Assembly (NCBI GenBank): GCA_002280565.1
Contig: NCEF01000019.1
Location: 1 to 64,000 of the forward strand
Direction: 5' to 3'
Source: Sphingomonas sp. 32-66-10
Lineage (GTDB): Bacteria; Pseudomonadota; Alphaproteobacteria; Sphingomonadales; Sphingomonadaceae
DNA length: 64,000 bases
Shown: positions 10,501 through 21,100 of the stretch, piece by piece
Position numbering within the stretch: position 1 is the stretch's first letter
Layout: every line of letters starts with the position of its first letter
Position numbers and translations under genes: made by a program
The notes under the pieces: generated by a model
Told to the model about the DNA's origin: nothing
The model's database searches: none
The model's input: the letters and a program-made list of their open reading frames with translations, nothing else

Positions 10501-10704
10501 TTCGATCGGCGCGGCAACGGTTTCGGCGACGGTTTCGGCGCTCGCGCCGGGATAGGCGGCGGTCACGACCACTGTCGGCGGGGCAATGTTGGGATATTGC
10601 GCGATCGGCAGCGACGGATAGGCAATGGCGCCGACGATCACGATCAGGATCGACATGACGGCGGCAAAGATCGGCCGCTCGATGAAGAAATGCGGGAATT
10701 TCAT
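7519..10704 (-). CDS. RND multidrug efflux permease (AcrB/MexB, HAE1 family)
   Basis: The product of 1061 residues is of normal length for the HAE1 family. It begins MKFPHFFIERPIFAAVMSI, with first TM helix at about 10-30. The proton-relay aspartates are visible in GIVVDDAIVVVENVERLM (TM4), and the docking and porter domains are intact, with the second half repeat starting near FTSTPSGFIPPQDQG. It pumps amphiphilic compounds from the inner membrane and periplasm using the proton gradient. It lies between the adaptor gene (12 nt upstream) and the outer membrane factor gene (4-nt overlap), giving a complete tripartite system. Confidence 0.95.
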   Translation of the reverse strand: MKFPHFFIERPIFAAVMSILIVIVGAIAYPSLPIAQYPNIAPPTVVVTAAYPGASAETVAETVAAPIEQAINGVDNMLYMTSSSTGNGQTQITVAFKQGTNVDQAQVLVQNKVATAEPRLPEDVRRIGVTVNKSSPDFLMVAFFTSPDNSLDIQYISNYVTLQVQDRIARIPGVGQAQAFGGRDYNMRVWIDPGLAAARDMTVDEVVNAIRGQNVQVAAGTVGAPPYGNASPAFELGVQTKGRLTTTDEFGAIVIKRDTTGRLTHLRDVARVELGAQDYNFNGYLNDKRAVGMGIFQLPGSNALATADAVKAELDSLAKDFPPGMTYSIDYNPTEYIAESITAVEHTLIEALVLVVLVVIIFLQSWRAAVVPIVAIPISLVGAFAVLLAFGYSLNTLSLFGLVLAIGIVVDDAIVVVENVERLMAEEGLSPKEAAHKTMDEVSGAIIAISLVLVGVFVPTMFIPGISGAFYQQFAITIASATLISAFVSLTLSPALCALVLKHKGHHSEIAPGWRGLPARAGAAFNRGFNRLSENYGKLTAKLVRMLMVVGVVYVALILVAGWRFTSTPSGFIPPQDQGYLIGAVQLPPGSSLNRTDAVVQQAITEARKLPGVKYVVGFAGLDGASFSTAPNTGVLFFGLAPHAERDATADEIQGALYGALAPIKGGDILVIAPPPVPGIGTGGGFKMMIQDREGLGYNALAQSAFGMMMGANQQESVAGAFTLFNTGTPRLTADVDRERAERMGVPVSNVFSTLGAYLGSSYVNDFNYLGRTFRVTAQADAPYRDDATDIQGLKTRSASGEMVPMSSVMTLKNDSGPYRVVRHNLYPAAELQGDSKPGYSTGQTLDSMEALAAQTLPQGMSFEWTELALEQKSAGNTGVIAFGLAVVFVFLLLAALYESLVLPLAVILIVPMCLLAAILGVNVMGMDNNILTQIGLVVLIGLAAKNAILIVEFARQNEDAGMDMFEAAKHAASQRMRPIVMTSIAFILGVLPLVIASGAAAELRQALGVAVFFGMIGVTIFGLIFTPAFYVISRKFGIWASAQSARFRSKPHDPVTEPAA

Positions 10705-10716
10705 GGCTTGCGCCCC

Positions 10717-11901
10717 TTACTGGACGGTCGCCTGGCCCGAAGCCGGCGGATCGATGGGACGCGTGGGTGCGGCCTGCTTGGTCGCGTCGGGCGTGATCTT
10801 GCCCGCCTTGGGCGTCACCGGAGCACCCGGCTGAAGCCGCCCGACCCCGGTCAGGATCACCTTGTCGGTGGGCGCAAGCCCGTCGCGGACGATGCGCAGC
10901 CCCTCAGCCTTGGCACCGATCTCGACGACACGCGGGGTCGCCTTGTTGTCCTTGCTCACGACATAGACGAGGCGCCGGGTCTGGTCGGTGACGATCGCCT
11001 CATCGGGGACCAGCATCGCACGATAGCTGCCCGATCCAAGCAGGCGCGCGCGACCGAACATGCCGGGCGTCAGGAAGCCGGTCGGGTTGGGAACCACGGC
11101 ATGCGCGCGGATCGTGCCCGAATTGGGATCGACCGCATTGTCGAGGAACGCCATGCGGCCGTTCCAGCGATACTCATTTTCGTCGGCCAGCTGGATCTGC
11201 ACCGGGTTGGCGGTGGTGCGCGACGACCCGCGCTCGCCGCGCTGATCCTGACGGAGGTTCTTGAGGTAAAAGGCTTCGGCCCCCTCAAACTCGAACCAGA
11301 TCGGGTTGAGCGACACGACGCGGGTCAGGACGGTCTGCCCCTCTGCCACGAAATCGCCGATGCTGACCTTCCGGTCCGAAACCCGGCCACTGAAAGGCGC
11401 GCGCACGGTCGTAAAGCCCAGGTTGAGCATCGCCTGCGAAGCGGCGGCGCGCCCCGCGGCCAGGTCGGCCGCGGCGCTGCGTTCAGCCGCGACGTTCGCC
11501 TCCAGCTCCTCGGCGCTCACCGCCTGGGCACTCGCCAGCGCGCGGCTGCGTGCGGTGACCTGACGGGCATTGTTGAGCGCCGCCTGCGCCCGCGCAATCT
11601 GCGCCTGCGCCTGCATCAGCTGCGCGCGATAGGGGCGCGGATCGATCGTGAAGAGCGCCTGCCCCTTGCGGACATCCTGGCCGTCGCGGAAATGGACCAC
11701 GGTGATGACACCGTTGACGCGCGCGCGCAGCTCGACATCCTCAGGCGCGACGAAACGGCCGGTATAATCGTCCCAGTCGACCACTTCGCGCTGGAGCGGC
11801 GTTGCGACCATCACTTCGGGCGGGGGCGGCGCGGCGGGCGGCTGTCCGCCACCACAAGCACTCAAAGCCGCCAGCGCCACAAAGCCTGCCAGGACACGCA
11901 T
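10717..11901 (-). CDS. RND efflux periplasmic adaptor subunit (membrane fusion protein)
   Basis: The 394-residue lipoprotein (MRVLAGFVALAALSAC, lipobox Cys16) has the AcrA/MexA layout: lipoyl/barrel-sandwich half-motifs (ELRARVNGVI; TTVRAPFSGRVSD), an alpha-helical hairpin between them, and a membrane-proximal domain. The adaptor bridges the inner membrane pump and the outer membrane channel. The start was set at the ATG followed by the signal sequence. It has AGGGG nine bases upstream, and an in-frame ATG 44 codons earlier lacks such support. No local regulator gene accompanies the operon. The nearest TetR gene is 1.1 kb away and divergent from another gene. Confidence 0.92.
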   Translation of the reverse strand: MRVLAGFVALAALSACGGGQPPAAPPPPEVMVATPLQREVVDWDDYTGRFVAPEDVELRARVNGVITVVHFRDGQDVRKGQALFTIDPRPYRAQLMQAQAQIARAQAALNNARQVTARSRALASAQAVSAEELEANVAAERSAAADLAAGRAAASQAMLNLGFTTVRAPFSGRVSDRKVSIGDFVAEGQTVLTRVVSLNPIWFEFEGAEAFYLKNLRQDQRGERGSSRTTANPVQIQLADENEYRWNGRMAFLDNAVDPNSGTIRAHAVVPNPTGFLTPGMFGRARLLGSGSYRAMLVPDEAIVTDQTRRLVYVVSKDNKATPRVVEIGAKAEGLRIVRDGLAPTDKVILTGVGRLQPGAPVTPKAGKITPDATKQAAPTRPIDPPASGQATVQ

Positions 11902-12129
11902 ATAGTATTTCCCCTTATTGCACCGCAGCAATTGGGGAGGCCGAAAAGCGGTTTCAACCCCGGAACGGATAATTTCTGATATTTTCCGTTCAGTAATTGA
12001 AAGTGGGTCAGGGCCCGCTTGAAAATGCAGCACAGGCCCGCTCCTCCACCCTGCCCCAAATGAGGGCGGGTGGGGAAGCAGGCCGGTGCCGTACGGAATT
12101 GGCGCTTGCGCCAGTTCCAGACCAGATTT

Positions 12130-12993
12130 TCAGGCGGCGACGGTTCCGCGCGGCATCACCGCCGCTTCATAGTCGCTTTCCACCTTCTGGATCAGCGCGC
12201 GATCGTCATGATTCCACGGGTGGAACCCGGGCATGAAGTAGCTCAGCCACGCCGGAATCATCCGCGTGACAATGCCCGGCGAGACCAGCAGATACTTCGC
12301 CACCATCGCCTTGGCGCGCCACCCGGTGACGCCATCCTGCGCCATCAGGTCAAGCGTCCCTTCGATCCGGTGCTTCCAGAAGGTCACCGTGATCAGCAAC
12401 ATCGTCAGCGACTTGATCTTCCAGCGCTTCCACCGGGTCATGCCGCGCGTCGCGTGGAGATAGGTGTCATAGGCGACGCCCTTATGCTCGATCTCTTCCA
12501 GCGCATGCCAGCGCCACAGATCGGCATTCTCCCTGTCCGCGCCGTCCAGGTGGCGGGGGTTCTTGATCAACTCCGACGCGAGGATCGCAGTGTAGTGTTC
12601 CAGCGCCATGGTCGCGGCGAGCTGGACGATCTTGGGCCGCGACCGGGCGATCTCCAGCACCTGATCGACGCGCGCGTCCAGTCGGCTGACGTCATAGCCA
12701 TGATCCAGCACGCGCTTGTTGAACGCGACATGCTCGCGGCTATGGACGACCTCCTGCACCGTGAACGCCTTGATCTCGCGCGCCAGCTTCTCGTCAACGC
12801 CGTCGCGGAACGCCTTCACGCTCTCGATGAAATAGGCTTCACCCTTGGGGAAGGTGACCGACAGCGCGTTGTAGAATGCGGTCGCGGTCACGTCCCCGCC
12901 CAGCCACAGGCGGTCCTGCAGCTGTCCGCGCCCAAACCGGCGGTCGCGCGGTGTGATGGTTAGATCAGCGGGAGTCTTTGCGTTCGACATCAT
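12130..12993 (-). CDS. Metal-dependent hydrolase (PF10118-like)
   Basis: The product of 287 residues resembles the PF10118 predicted metal-dependent hydrolases, a ferritin-like four-helix family. Potential metal ligands lie in FTVQEVVHSREHVAFN, ALEHYTAI and WHALEEIEHKGVAYD (E-x-x-H patterns). Substrate and reaction are unknown. Members often sit beside TetR regulators, as here: a TetR gene is divergent, 44 nt away. That gap would be shared promoter and operator space, with AT-rich TTACTTACAC near its middle. The start was chosen at the ATG preceded by TTGGAG. Confidence 0.75.
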   Translation of the reverse strand: MMSNAKTPADLTITPRDRRFGRGQLQDRLWLGGDVTATAFYNALSVTFPKGEAYFIESVKAFRDGVDEKLAREIKAFTVQEVVHSREHVAFNKRVLDHGYDVSRLDARVDQVLEIARSRPKIVQLAATMALEHYTAILASELIKNPRHLDGADRENADLWRWHALEEIEHKGVAYDTYLHATRGMTRWKRWKIKSLTMLLITVTFWKHRIEGTLDLMAQDGVTGWRAKAMVAKYLLVSPGIVTRMIPAWLSYFMPGFHPWNHDDRALIQKVESDYEAAVMPRGTVAA

Positions 12994-13037
12994 TTTGCTC
13001 CAAGGCACTGAGAGGGACCTAGCGCTTACTTACACGA

Positions 13038-14722
<1,685 letters not shown>

Positions 14723-14800
14723 ATCGCGGCCCTCCCGCACGACGCTATTTTCGCGCGCGAGTGACTGGCGCTCGTGCCGCAATCGCCTAGATTGAGCGCC

Positions 14801-15583
14801 ATGCTGTATCGCGTCGCCCCACTCGCCCTCATCGCCATCGCCCTGCCCGCCACCGCGCAGGAGCAGAAACCGGAGCGCGAGCCACTGCGCACCCGCGTCT
14901 ATATCGGGCCGCAGCTGTCGCCCAAGACGCCCGGCGCCAAGGACCTCTCGTTCGGCCCCTTCTTCGAAGTCTCCCGCGCGCGCGGCGACGACCCGTTCGA
15001 GTTCGAAGCGCCCGATGAGAGCTTCGGCTTTCCGGTCGTGAAAGCCGGCGGCGTCGAATTCGGCCCAGCGCTCGGCTTCAAGGGCAAGCGCAAGGCGACG
15101 GATATCGGCATCCCGCTGCACGAGGTCGGGTTCAGCTTCGAAATCGGCGGCTTTGCCCAGACCTATCTCGCCAGGAACATCCGCGTGCGCGCCGAAGCGC
15201 GTCAGGCGGTCAGCGGCCATGACGGCCTGGTCGGTGAGCTCAGCGCCGATTACATCGCGCGCGATGGCGACAAATGGCTGGTCTCGATCGGCCCGCGCGT
15301 GACGCTGGCGGACGCCAGATATCACCGCGCCTGGTACGGCATCACCGCAGCGGACAGCGCGGCATCCGGCCTCGCCCAGTTCAACCCCGACGGCGGGATC
15401 GAGGGCGTCGGACTGGCCGCCGGCTATCTGCGCCAGCTCAACAAGCGCATCGGCATCAGCGCCTATGCCCGCTACGACCATCTGGTCGGCGATGCCGGGC
15501 GCTCGCCCTATGTCCGTAGCGCGGGGTCGCGCAGCCAGCCTTCGGTCGGCCTCGCGCTCAGCTATACCTTCGGGGGACAGTAA
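14801..15583 (+). CDS. MipA/OmpV family outer membrane protein
   Basis: The 260-residue product has a short signal peptide (LALIAIALPATAQ) and the MipA/OmpV pattern: an N-terminal YIGPQLSPKTPG, ARYHRAWYGI in the middle, and a C-terminal strand ending in aromatic/hydrophobic residues (GLALSYTFGGQ). Family members are outer membrane beta-barrels. E. coli MipA scaffolds MltA and PBP1B. A role in murein synthesis here is only a possibility. The start was set at the ATG giving a proper signal peptide. Confidence 0.75.
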   Translation: MLYRVAPLALIAIALPATAQEQKPEREPLRTRVYIGPQLSPKTPGAKDLSFGPFFEVSRARGDDPFEFEAPDESFGFPVVKAGGVEFGPALGFKGKRKATDIGIPLHEVGFSFEIGGFAQTYLARNIRVRAEARQAVSGHDGLVGELSADYIARDGDKWLVSIGPRVTLADARYHRAWYGITAADSAASGLAQFNPDGGIEGVGLAAGYLRQLNKRIGISAYARYDHLVGDAGRSPYVRSAGSRSQPSVGLALSYTFGGQ

Positions 15584-15653
15584 CCACGCCCGGAAAGTTG
15601 CGGTTCAGCAACGATCTGGCACGCCTTCGCGCAAATTCAGCTGGAGGATGGGT

Positions 15654-16568
15654 ATGATCCGGGTGATTCTGGGTGTCGCGGGACTGGCGCTGGTTGCAGT
15701 TCCAGTGGCGGAAGCGCAGCGATTGCGCGAGCGACTGGCAGAACGCATGGCCGAACGCGCCGCCGCCCGCGGTGCAGAGGCGCCCGCCCCCGGCATGGTC
15801 GAACACAGCTTCGACAGCGACCCGCTGCAGAAACTCGATTTCTGGGCGGCGAAGGACAAGGCGAAACCCGCGCCGATCGTGATCTTCGTCCATGGCGGCG
15901 GGTGGAAGCGCGGCGACAAGCGCAACGCGACCGGCGCGGACAAGGTGACCCATTTCCGCGAACAGGGCTATGCCGTCGCCTCGGTCAACTACCGCCTCGT
16001 CCCCGCCGCAAAGGTCGAGGATCAGGCTGCCGATGTCGCCGCCGCCTTCGCCTGGCTGCGCAGCAATGCGACCAAACTCAACATCGATCCCGCCCGCATG
16101 GTGTTGATGGGCCACAGCGCAGGCGCGCACCTCGTCGCCCTCGTCGGCACCGACCCCGCCTATTCCCGGGCCGCCGGCTTTGCGCTCAGCGACATTCGCG
16201 GCGTGATCCCGCTCGACGGCGCGGCCTATGACGTTCCCGCCCAGATCGCCGACGGTGGGCGGTTCATGCAGGACACCTATGCCCAGGCCTTCGGCAGCGA
16301 CCCCGCACGGCAAAAATCGCTATCCCCCACCCTCCACGCCGCCGGCCCCAACGCCCCCGCCTTCCTGATCCTCCATGTCGACCGCGACGACGGCAAGCGC
16401 CAGTCCGAAGCCCTCGCCGCCGCGCTGCGCAAGGCCGGCACCCCGGCCCAGGTCACGCGGATCGAGGGGCGGGGACTGACCGGCCATATGGAGATCAATC
16501 GCAAGCTGGGCCAGCCCGACTATCCGGCAACCCCGGTCGTCGATGCGTGGCTGAAGACGCGGTTTTAG
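15654..16568 (+). CDS. Secreted alpha/beta hydrolase (esterase/lipase-like)
   Basis: The 304-residue product has a signal peptide (ends near VAEAQ), then an arginine/alanine-rich linker. The alpha/beta hydrolase domain follows, with oxyanion HGGGW, nucleophile elbow GHSAG, an acid in HVDRDD and a histidine in LTGHME. This layout matches BD-FAE/carboxylesterase-like enzymes acting on short-chain esters. GGAGG six bases before this ATG supports the start. It stands alone on the plus strand. Confidence 0.8.
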   Translation: MIRVILGVAGLALVAVPVAEAQRLRERLAERMAERAAARGAEAPAPGMVEHSFDSDPLQKLDFWAAKDKAKPAPIVIFVHGGGWKRGDKRNATGADKVTHFREQGYAVASVNYRLVPAAKVEDQAADVAAAFAWLRSNATKLNIDPARMVLMGHSAGAHLVALVGTDPAYSRAAGFALSDIRGVIPLDGAAYDVPAQIADGGRFMQDTYAQAFGSDPARQKSLSPTLHAAGPNAPAFLILHVDRDDGKRQSEALAAALRKAGTPAQVTRIEGRGLTGHMEINRKLGQPDYPATPVVDAWLKTRF

Positions 16569-16626
16569 GCTGGAACCCATGAATGACCGCTTTTGGCGCG
16601 ATGGCTGAACGGCATAAATTGGATGT

Positions 16627-17181
16627 TTAGCTGCCCTTGCCCAAAGCTCGGTTGAAAGCCGTCCGAGCCGTGTCGGTGTCGAAAGGCGCCCCGTTCAACT
16701 CGGGGAAGGTCCGATCCTTGCGAGCCGCGTCATTCAGCCGGGCCGCAGTCGCTCCAACCCGCCAACATGCGACAACCGTTTCATCGTTCTGGGATGGCAT
16801 ATCATGCCCTGCAAAGCCCGTAAAGAAGGCCTGAAATACACGGTCTCGCGCCGCGAGATAACCGATGGCCGGTTCTAGGCTTTCCACTGTTTCGTCGAGA
16901 AGCAACGCGTCGGCTTCTGCGCCCATTCTATAGAGCCAAATCCGGGCGAGCATGAGTGCTTCGTCAACGCGCTTGTCGCTTTCCAAGATGACCTCTACCG
17001 ATGCGTCACCCTCCTCGTCCCAGATCGTCACCCAATCGCGGGCAACGTCAATCGAGTGTGGGCGGCCGTCAGCGAGCCGAACAATCGCCTCACCGCCGAC
17101 CGGAACTTCGAACTGGTCGCACTGCAGCTCAACGAACAGGGTCAGGGGGCTTTCGCCCTTGTTGCGTATGGGTATTCGCAT
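16627..17181 (-). CDS. Hypothetical protein
   Basis: The 184-residue protein is unrecognised. The N-terminal half (about 1-70) is beta-rich and could be a small sandwich (ESPLTLFVELQCDQFEVPVGGEAIVR). The C-terminal half is helical and contains three Trp and a single internal Cys. There is no signal peptide or membrane segment, so it is probably cytoplasmic. Its codon use is less GC-extreme than that of its neighbours, which may hint at acquisition. It is flanked by a 280-nt gap before the broken proB in which I see no feature. Confidence 0.6.
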   Translation of the reverse strand: MRIPIRNKGESPLTLFVELQCDQFEVPVGGEAIVRLADGRPHSIDVARDWVTIWDEEGDASVEVILESDKRVDEALMLARIWLYRMGAEADALLLDETVESLEPAIGYLAARDRVFQAFFTGFAGHDMPSQNDETVVACWRVGATAARLNDAARKDRTFPELNGAPFDTDTARTAFNRALGKGS

Positions 17182-17462
17182 CGCGCCCTTCTATGCTCGT
17201 TAAGGCCAGCGTGACACGGTAACCGAATGGCGGCAATGGGGTCGCTTGCAGCCCGTCCGCTTACTCTACGACTCAGTTTGGCAAGTGCTCAACCGCAAGC
17301 AACCCAAACCGTTTGCCCTAAATTATCGAACGGCCGCAATCATCCCACGGGCGCCACTGGTGTTTCGACAAGCCCCGCACAAAGGGGCTGAAGGTTGAGC
17401 TTCGGCCCCACACACACTTCCCCACTTCCCACATCGCCCGCCGCGCCTGTATGCCGCGCGCG

Positions 17463-18427
17463 ATGAACCTGTTCCCGCCCGCCTCCTGCCCGCGCCTCGT
17501 CGTCAAGATTGGATCGGCCTTGCTCGTCGACCCCGATGGCGGCGTGCGGCGCGGCTGGCTTGAGGGGATGCGACCGGTCAGATCGCGCTCAGCCAGGTCT
17601 GGGCCGAGGTACTGGCGGCCAACGGCCTCACCGCCGCGCAGATGCTGGTGACGCTCGACGATCTCGAGGATCGCCGCCGCTACCTCAACGCCGCCGCGAC
17701 GCTGGGCCGCCTGCTCAGCCTCGGCGTGGTGCCGATCATCAACGAAAATGACAGCGTCGCCACCGCCGAAATCCGCTTCGGCGACAATGACCGCCTCGCC
17801 GCCCGCGTCGCGCAAGCCGCCGACGCGAACGGCGTCGTGCTGCTCAGCGACATCGACGGCCTCTACGACCGCAACCCCGCCCTCCCCGGCGCGCAGCACA
17901 TCGCGCAGGTGACCCAGATCGACGCGCGGATCGAGGGGATGGCCGATCGCGGCTCCGCTTCCGGCATGGGATCGGGCGGCATGGTGTCGAAGATCGAAGC
18001 AGCGCGGATCGCGGCCAGCGCCGGGGTCAGCCTCGCCATCGCCAGCGGCCGCATCGACCGCCCGCTGTCCGCCGACGCACGCCACACCATCTTCCTCCCC
18101 GAAAAACGCACCCGCGCCCGAAAAGCCTGGCTGGCGGGTCGCCTCACCGCCAAGGGCAGCATCGCAATCGACGCCGGCGCCGCCGCCGCGCTCGCCGAAG
18201 GCCGCAGCCTGCTCGCGATCGGCGCGACCAGCGTGCGGGGCATGTTCTTTCGCGGCGACCTCGTCACGATCGAGGGCCCCAACGGCCCGATCGCGCGCGG
18301 CCTCGCCGAATATGATGCGGGCGAAGCGCAGGCGATCCTCGGTACCCGCAGCGAGGACCAAAGCGAGATCCTCGGCTACGCCCCCCGCGCGGCGTTGGTC
18401 CATCGCAACCATATGGTGCTGCTGTGA
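17463..18427 (+). pseudogene. proB: Glutamate 5-kinase, disrupted by internal deletion and frameshift
   Basis: The N-terminus is intact (CPRLVVKIGSALLVDPDGGVRRGWLEG), ending near 17570. The next ProB sequence, ATGQIALSQVWAEVL, resumes near 17577 in another frame and continues to 18427 through NENDSVATAEIRFGDND, GMGSGGMVSKI and a C-terminal PUA domain. About 44 codons are missing between them, including the VSSGAIA segment of the substrate site, and the frame is shifted. As written no active kinase can be made. ProB performs the first step of proline synthesis. Either it is a real loss covered by another copy or proline uptake, or it is an assembly error. The gene ends inside the start of cerR (GTGA overlap). 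Confidence 0.85.
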
Positions 18428-19332
18428 CCCTGACCCTCGCCCTCACCGGCGCCACCGGCTTCGTCGGCAAGGCGACCGTCGACCACGCCCTCTCCAGCGG
18501 CCACCGAGTCCGCGCGCTCACCCGCCGCGACCAGCCGCCGCGCGACGGCGTCACCTGGATTCCCGGCAGCCTCGACGACGAAGCCGCGCTCGCACGCCTC
18601 GCCGAGGGTGCCGACGCGGTCCTCCACATTGCCGGCGTCGTCAACGCGCCGACCCCCGCCGGCTTCATCAGCGGCAATGTCGACGGCACGCGCCGCATGG
18701 TCGCTGCCGCTGCGGGACAAGGCGTGCGCCGCTTCGTCCATGTCTCGTCGCTGTCCGCGCGCGAACCGGACCTGTCGCTCTATGGCAAGTCCAAGGCGCT
18801 GGCCGAGGACGAAGTGCGCAAATCCGGCCTCGACTGGACGATGATCCGCCCACCCGGCGTCTACGGCCCGGGCGACATGGAGATGCGCGACATCTTCCGC
18901 ATGGCGAAGTTCGGCTTCGTAGTGCTGCCTCCCGCAGGCCGCGTGTCGTTGGTCCATGTCCACGACCTCGCCCGGCTGCTGGTGGCGATGGCGGAGAGCG
19001 ACACCGGCCGCCACACCTATGAATGCGATGACGGGGTCGACGGCGGCTACAGCCATGCCGAATTCGCCCGTCTTGTCGGCGGCGCGGTCGGCAAGCGGCC
19101 GATCCCGCTCCACGTCCCCCGCGCGCTGCTCCACTTCGTCGGCCATGCTGATCGCTTCCTGCGCGAGGCGAATGCCAAGCTCACCCCCGATCGCGCCGCC
19201 TATTTGAGCCACCCTGACTGGACGGCAACCCCGCACCACCGCCCGCCCGCAAGCCTGTGGACGCCACAGATCGCCACGCTCGACGGCGTGATCCAGACCG
19301 CCGACTGGTATCGGTCGAACGGATTGCTTTAG
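18424..19332 (+). CDS. cerR: NAD(P)-dependent SDR, probable ceramide reductase CerR
   Basis: This extended/atypical short-chain dehydrogenase of 302 residues begins with the Rossmann motif GATGFVG, has a catalytic Ser-Tyr-Lys arrangement (HVSSLSARE, YGKSKA), and resembles NDUFA9-like epimerases. In Caulobacter a gene of this class (CC_1164, cerR), next to acp and spt, reduces the keto group of 3-oxo-ceramide. The same order cerR-acp-spt occurs here, which supports the name. The start is GTG, overlapping the proB stop by 4 nt. Confidence 0.7.
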   Translation: MTLTLALTGATGFVGKATVDHALSSGHRVRALTRRDQPPRDGVTWIPGSLDDEAALARLAEGADAVLHIAGVVNAPTPAGFISGNVDGTRRMVAAAAGQGVRRFVHVSSLSAREPDLSLYGKSKALAEDEVRKSGLDWTMIRPPGVYGPGDMEMRDIFRMAKFGFVVLPPAGRVSLVHVHDLARLLVAMAESDTGRHTYECDDGVDGGYSHAEFARLVGGAVGKRPIPLHVPRALLHFVGHADRFLREANAKLTPDRAAYLSHPDWTATPHHRPPASLWTPQIATLDGVIQTADWYRSNGLL

Positions 19333-19557
19333 GCACCCAGACCAGCCTTGAAATGTTGGATTTTCGCTGCTTGGGTCAGGCGATGGTTCCGGCCCGCCCC
19401 CTCCCGTCATCGCGTCGCTCGGACAGCCTGACACGCGTATGACAACCCCGCAAAATTGTCAGCTTCCCCTCCACGGGGTGTCAGGCACCGCCCCGCTCTC
19501 CCCGCAATTCCGCCGCAATCGCTTGGCAGTGCCAACCCACACCAGTAAGGACCGCGC

Positions 19558-19800
19558 ATGAGCGACCGTAACGACATCTTCGCAACCATCTCGGCCCAGA
19601 TCGAACCCTTCAACAAAAAGGGTGTCGCGCTGACCGATTCCACCACCTTTGCCGGCGATCTCGAATGGGACAGCCTGACGGTGATGGATTTCGTCGCGGC
19701 GATCGAGGACGAATTCGACATCATCATCACCATGAACATGCAGGCGGAGATCGAAACCGTCGGCCAGCTGGTCGATGCGGTCCAGAAGCTGAAGGGCTAA
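19558..19800 (+). CDS. Acyl carrier protein of the sphingolipid pathway
   Basis: The 80-residue product carries the ACP phosphopantetheine site at Ser39 in EWDSLTVMDF and an acidic helix II/III (AAIEDEFDIII). It differs from housekeeping AcpP and is 6 nt upstream of spt, like the dedicated ACP of Caulobacter, which supplies the acyl chain to serine palmitoyltransferase. AAGGA precedes the ATG. A 13-nt palindrome (TTGGCAGTGCCAA, 19523-19535) lies in the 225-nt gap upstream and could be an operator. Nothing else was seen in that gap. Confidence 0.85.
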   Translation: MSDRNDIFATISAQIEPFNKKGVALTDSTTFAGDLEWDSLTVMDFVAAIEDEFDIIITMNMQAEIETVGQLVDAVQKLKG

Positions 19801-19806
19801 ACCCAC

Positions 19807-21060
19807 GTGACCGACGCCATTGCCACTTCCGACGCTCCGGCTCCGATGACCGGCCACAAGCCCGATCTGATGAGCAAGTTCGACGCCATCATCGCCGAGC
19901 GCAGGGCGCTGCTCGATGCCGGCTTCACCGATCCCTATGCGGTCGTGATGGAACAGGTGAAATCGCCGACCGAGGCGGTAATCAAGGGCAAGGACACGAT
20001 CCTGCTCGGCACCTACAATTACATGGGCATGACCTTCGACCCCGACGTGATCGCGGCGGGCAAGGCGGCGCTGGACCAGTTCGGCAGCGGTACGAACGGC
20101 AGCCGCATGCTCAACGGCACCTTCCGCGACCATATGGAGGTCGAACAGGCGCTGCGCGACTTCTACGGCACGACCGGCGCGATCGTGTTCTCGACCGGCT
20201 ATATGGCCAATCTCGGTATGATCTCGACCCTCGCGGGCAAGGGTGACTACATCATCCTCGACGCCGACAGCCACGCGTCGATCTATGACGGGTGCAAGCA
20301 GGGCGTCGCCGAAATCGTCCGCTTCCGCCACAACAGCGTCGAGGATCTCGACAAGCGCCTCGGTCGCTTGCCCGCTGAAGCGGGTAAGCTGGTGGTGCTT
20401 GAGGGCGTCTATTCGATGCTCGGCGACATCGCTCCCCTCAAGGAAATGGTCGCCGTCGCCAAGAAGCATGGCGCGATGGTCCTGTCCGACGAAGCGCATT
20501 CGATGGGCTTTTACGGCCCCAATGGCCGCGGCGTGTATGAGGCGCTGGGCTGCGAGGATGACGTCGACTTCATCGTCGGCACCTTCAGCAAGTCGGTCGG
20601 CACCGTCGGCGGCTTCTGCGTGTCGAACCACCCGAAGTTCGAGGCGATCCGCCTCACCTGCCGCCCCTACATCTTCACCGCCAGCCTGCCGCCCAGCGTC
20701 GTCGCCACCGCCGCGACCTCGATCCGCAAGCTGATGACCGCGACCAAGAAGCGCGAGCAGCTTTGGGACAATGCCCGCACGCTGCACGCGGGGCTCAAGG
20801 ACATGGGCTTCAAGCTCGGCACCGAACAGGCCGACAGCGCGATCATCGCCATCATCCTGACCGATCAGGTGCAGGGCGCGGCAATGTGGCAGACGCTGCT
20901 GGAAAACGGCCTCTACGTGAACCTCGCCCGTCCGCCCGCGACCCCGGCCGGCACCTTCCTGCTGCGCTGCTCGCTGTGCGCGGAGCATACGCCCGAGCAG
21001 ATCCAGCGCATCCTGGGCATGTTCAAGGCGGCGGGCCAGGCGGTCGGCGTCATCGCCTGA
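19807..21060 (+). CDS. spt: Serine palmitoyltransferase
   Basis: The 417-residue PLP enzyme of the alpha-oxoamine synthase family is very close to the Sphingomonas paucimobilis SPT. The Schiff-base lysine is Lys262 (GTFSKSVGTVGG), the PLP-stacking histidine His156 (DADSHASIYDG), and the PLP-pairing aspartate Asp228 (LSDEAHSMGF). It condenses L-serine with an acyl thioester to 3-oxo-sphinganine, the committed step of sphingolipid synthesis, in the cytoplasm. The start is GTG 6 nt after acp. Sphingolipids replace or supplement LPS in this group. Confidence 0.95.
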   Translation: MTDAIATSDAPAPMTGHKPDLMSKFDAIIAERRALLDAGFTDPYAVVMEQVKSPTEAVIKGKDTILLGTYNYMGMTFDPDVIAAGKAALDQFGSGTNGSRMLNGTFRDHMEVEQALRDFYGTTGAIVFSTGYMANLGMISTLAGKGDYIILDADSHASIYDGCKQGVAEIVRFRHNSVEDLDKRLGRLPAEAGKLVVLEGVYSMLGDIAPLKEMVAVAKKHGAMVLSDEAHSMGFYGPNGRGVYEALGCEDDVDFIVGTFSKSVGTVGGFCVSNHPKFEAIRLTCRPYIFTASLPPSVVATAATSIRKLMTATKKREQLWDNARTLHAGLKDMGFKLGTEQADSAIIAIILTDQVQGAAMWQTLLENGLYVNLARPPATPAGTFLLRCSLCAEHTPEQIQRILGMFKAAGQAVGVIA

Positions 21061-21100
21061 CCGCTGGTGCCGGTCGCCGCCCGGGCCTAGACAGTCGCGC

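Noticed and set aside
9184-11979. A 931-codon open frame antisense to the RND permease and adaptor genes
   Set aside because: It is His/Arg/Asp-rich with no domain sense, and it lies opposite two well-supported genes. Long antisense frames are common in GC-rich DNA.
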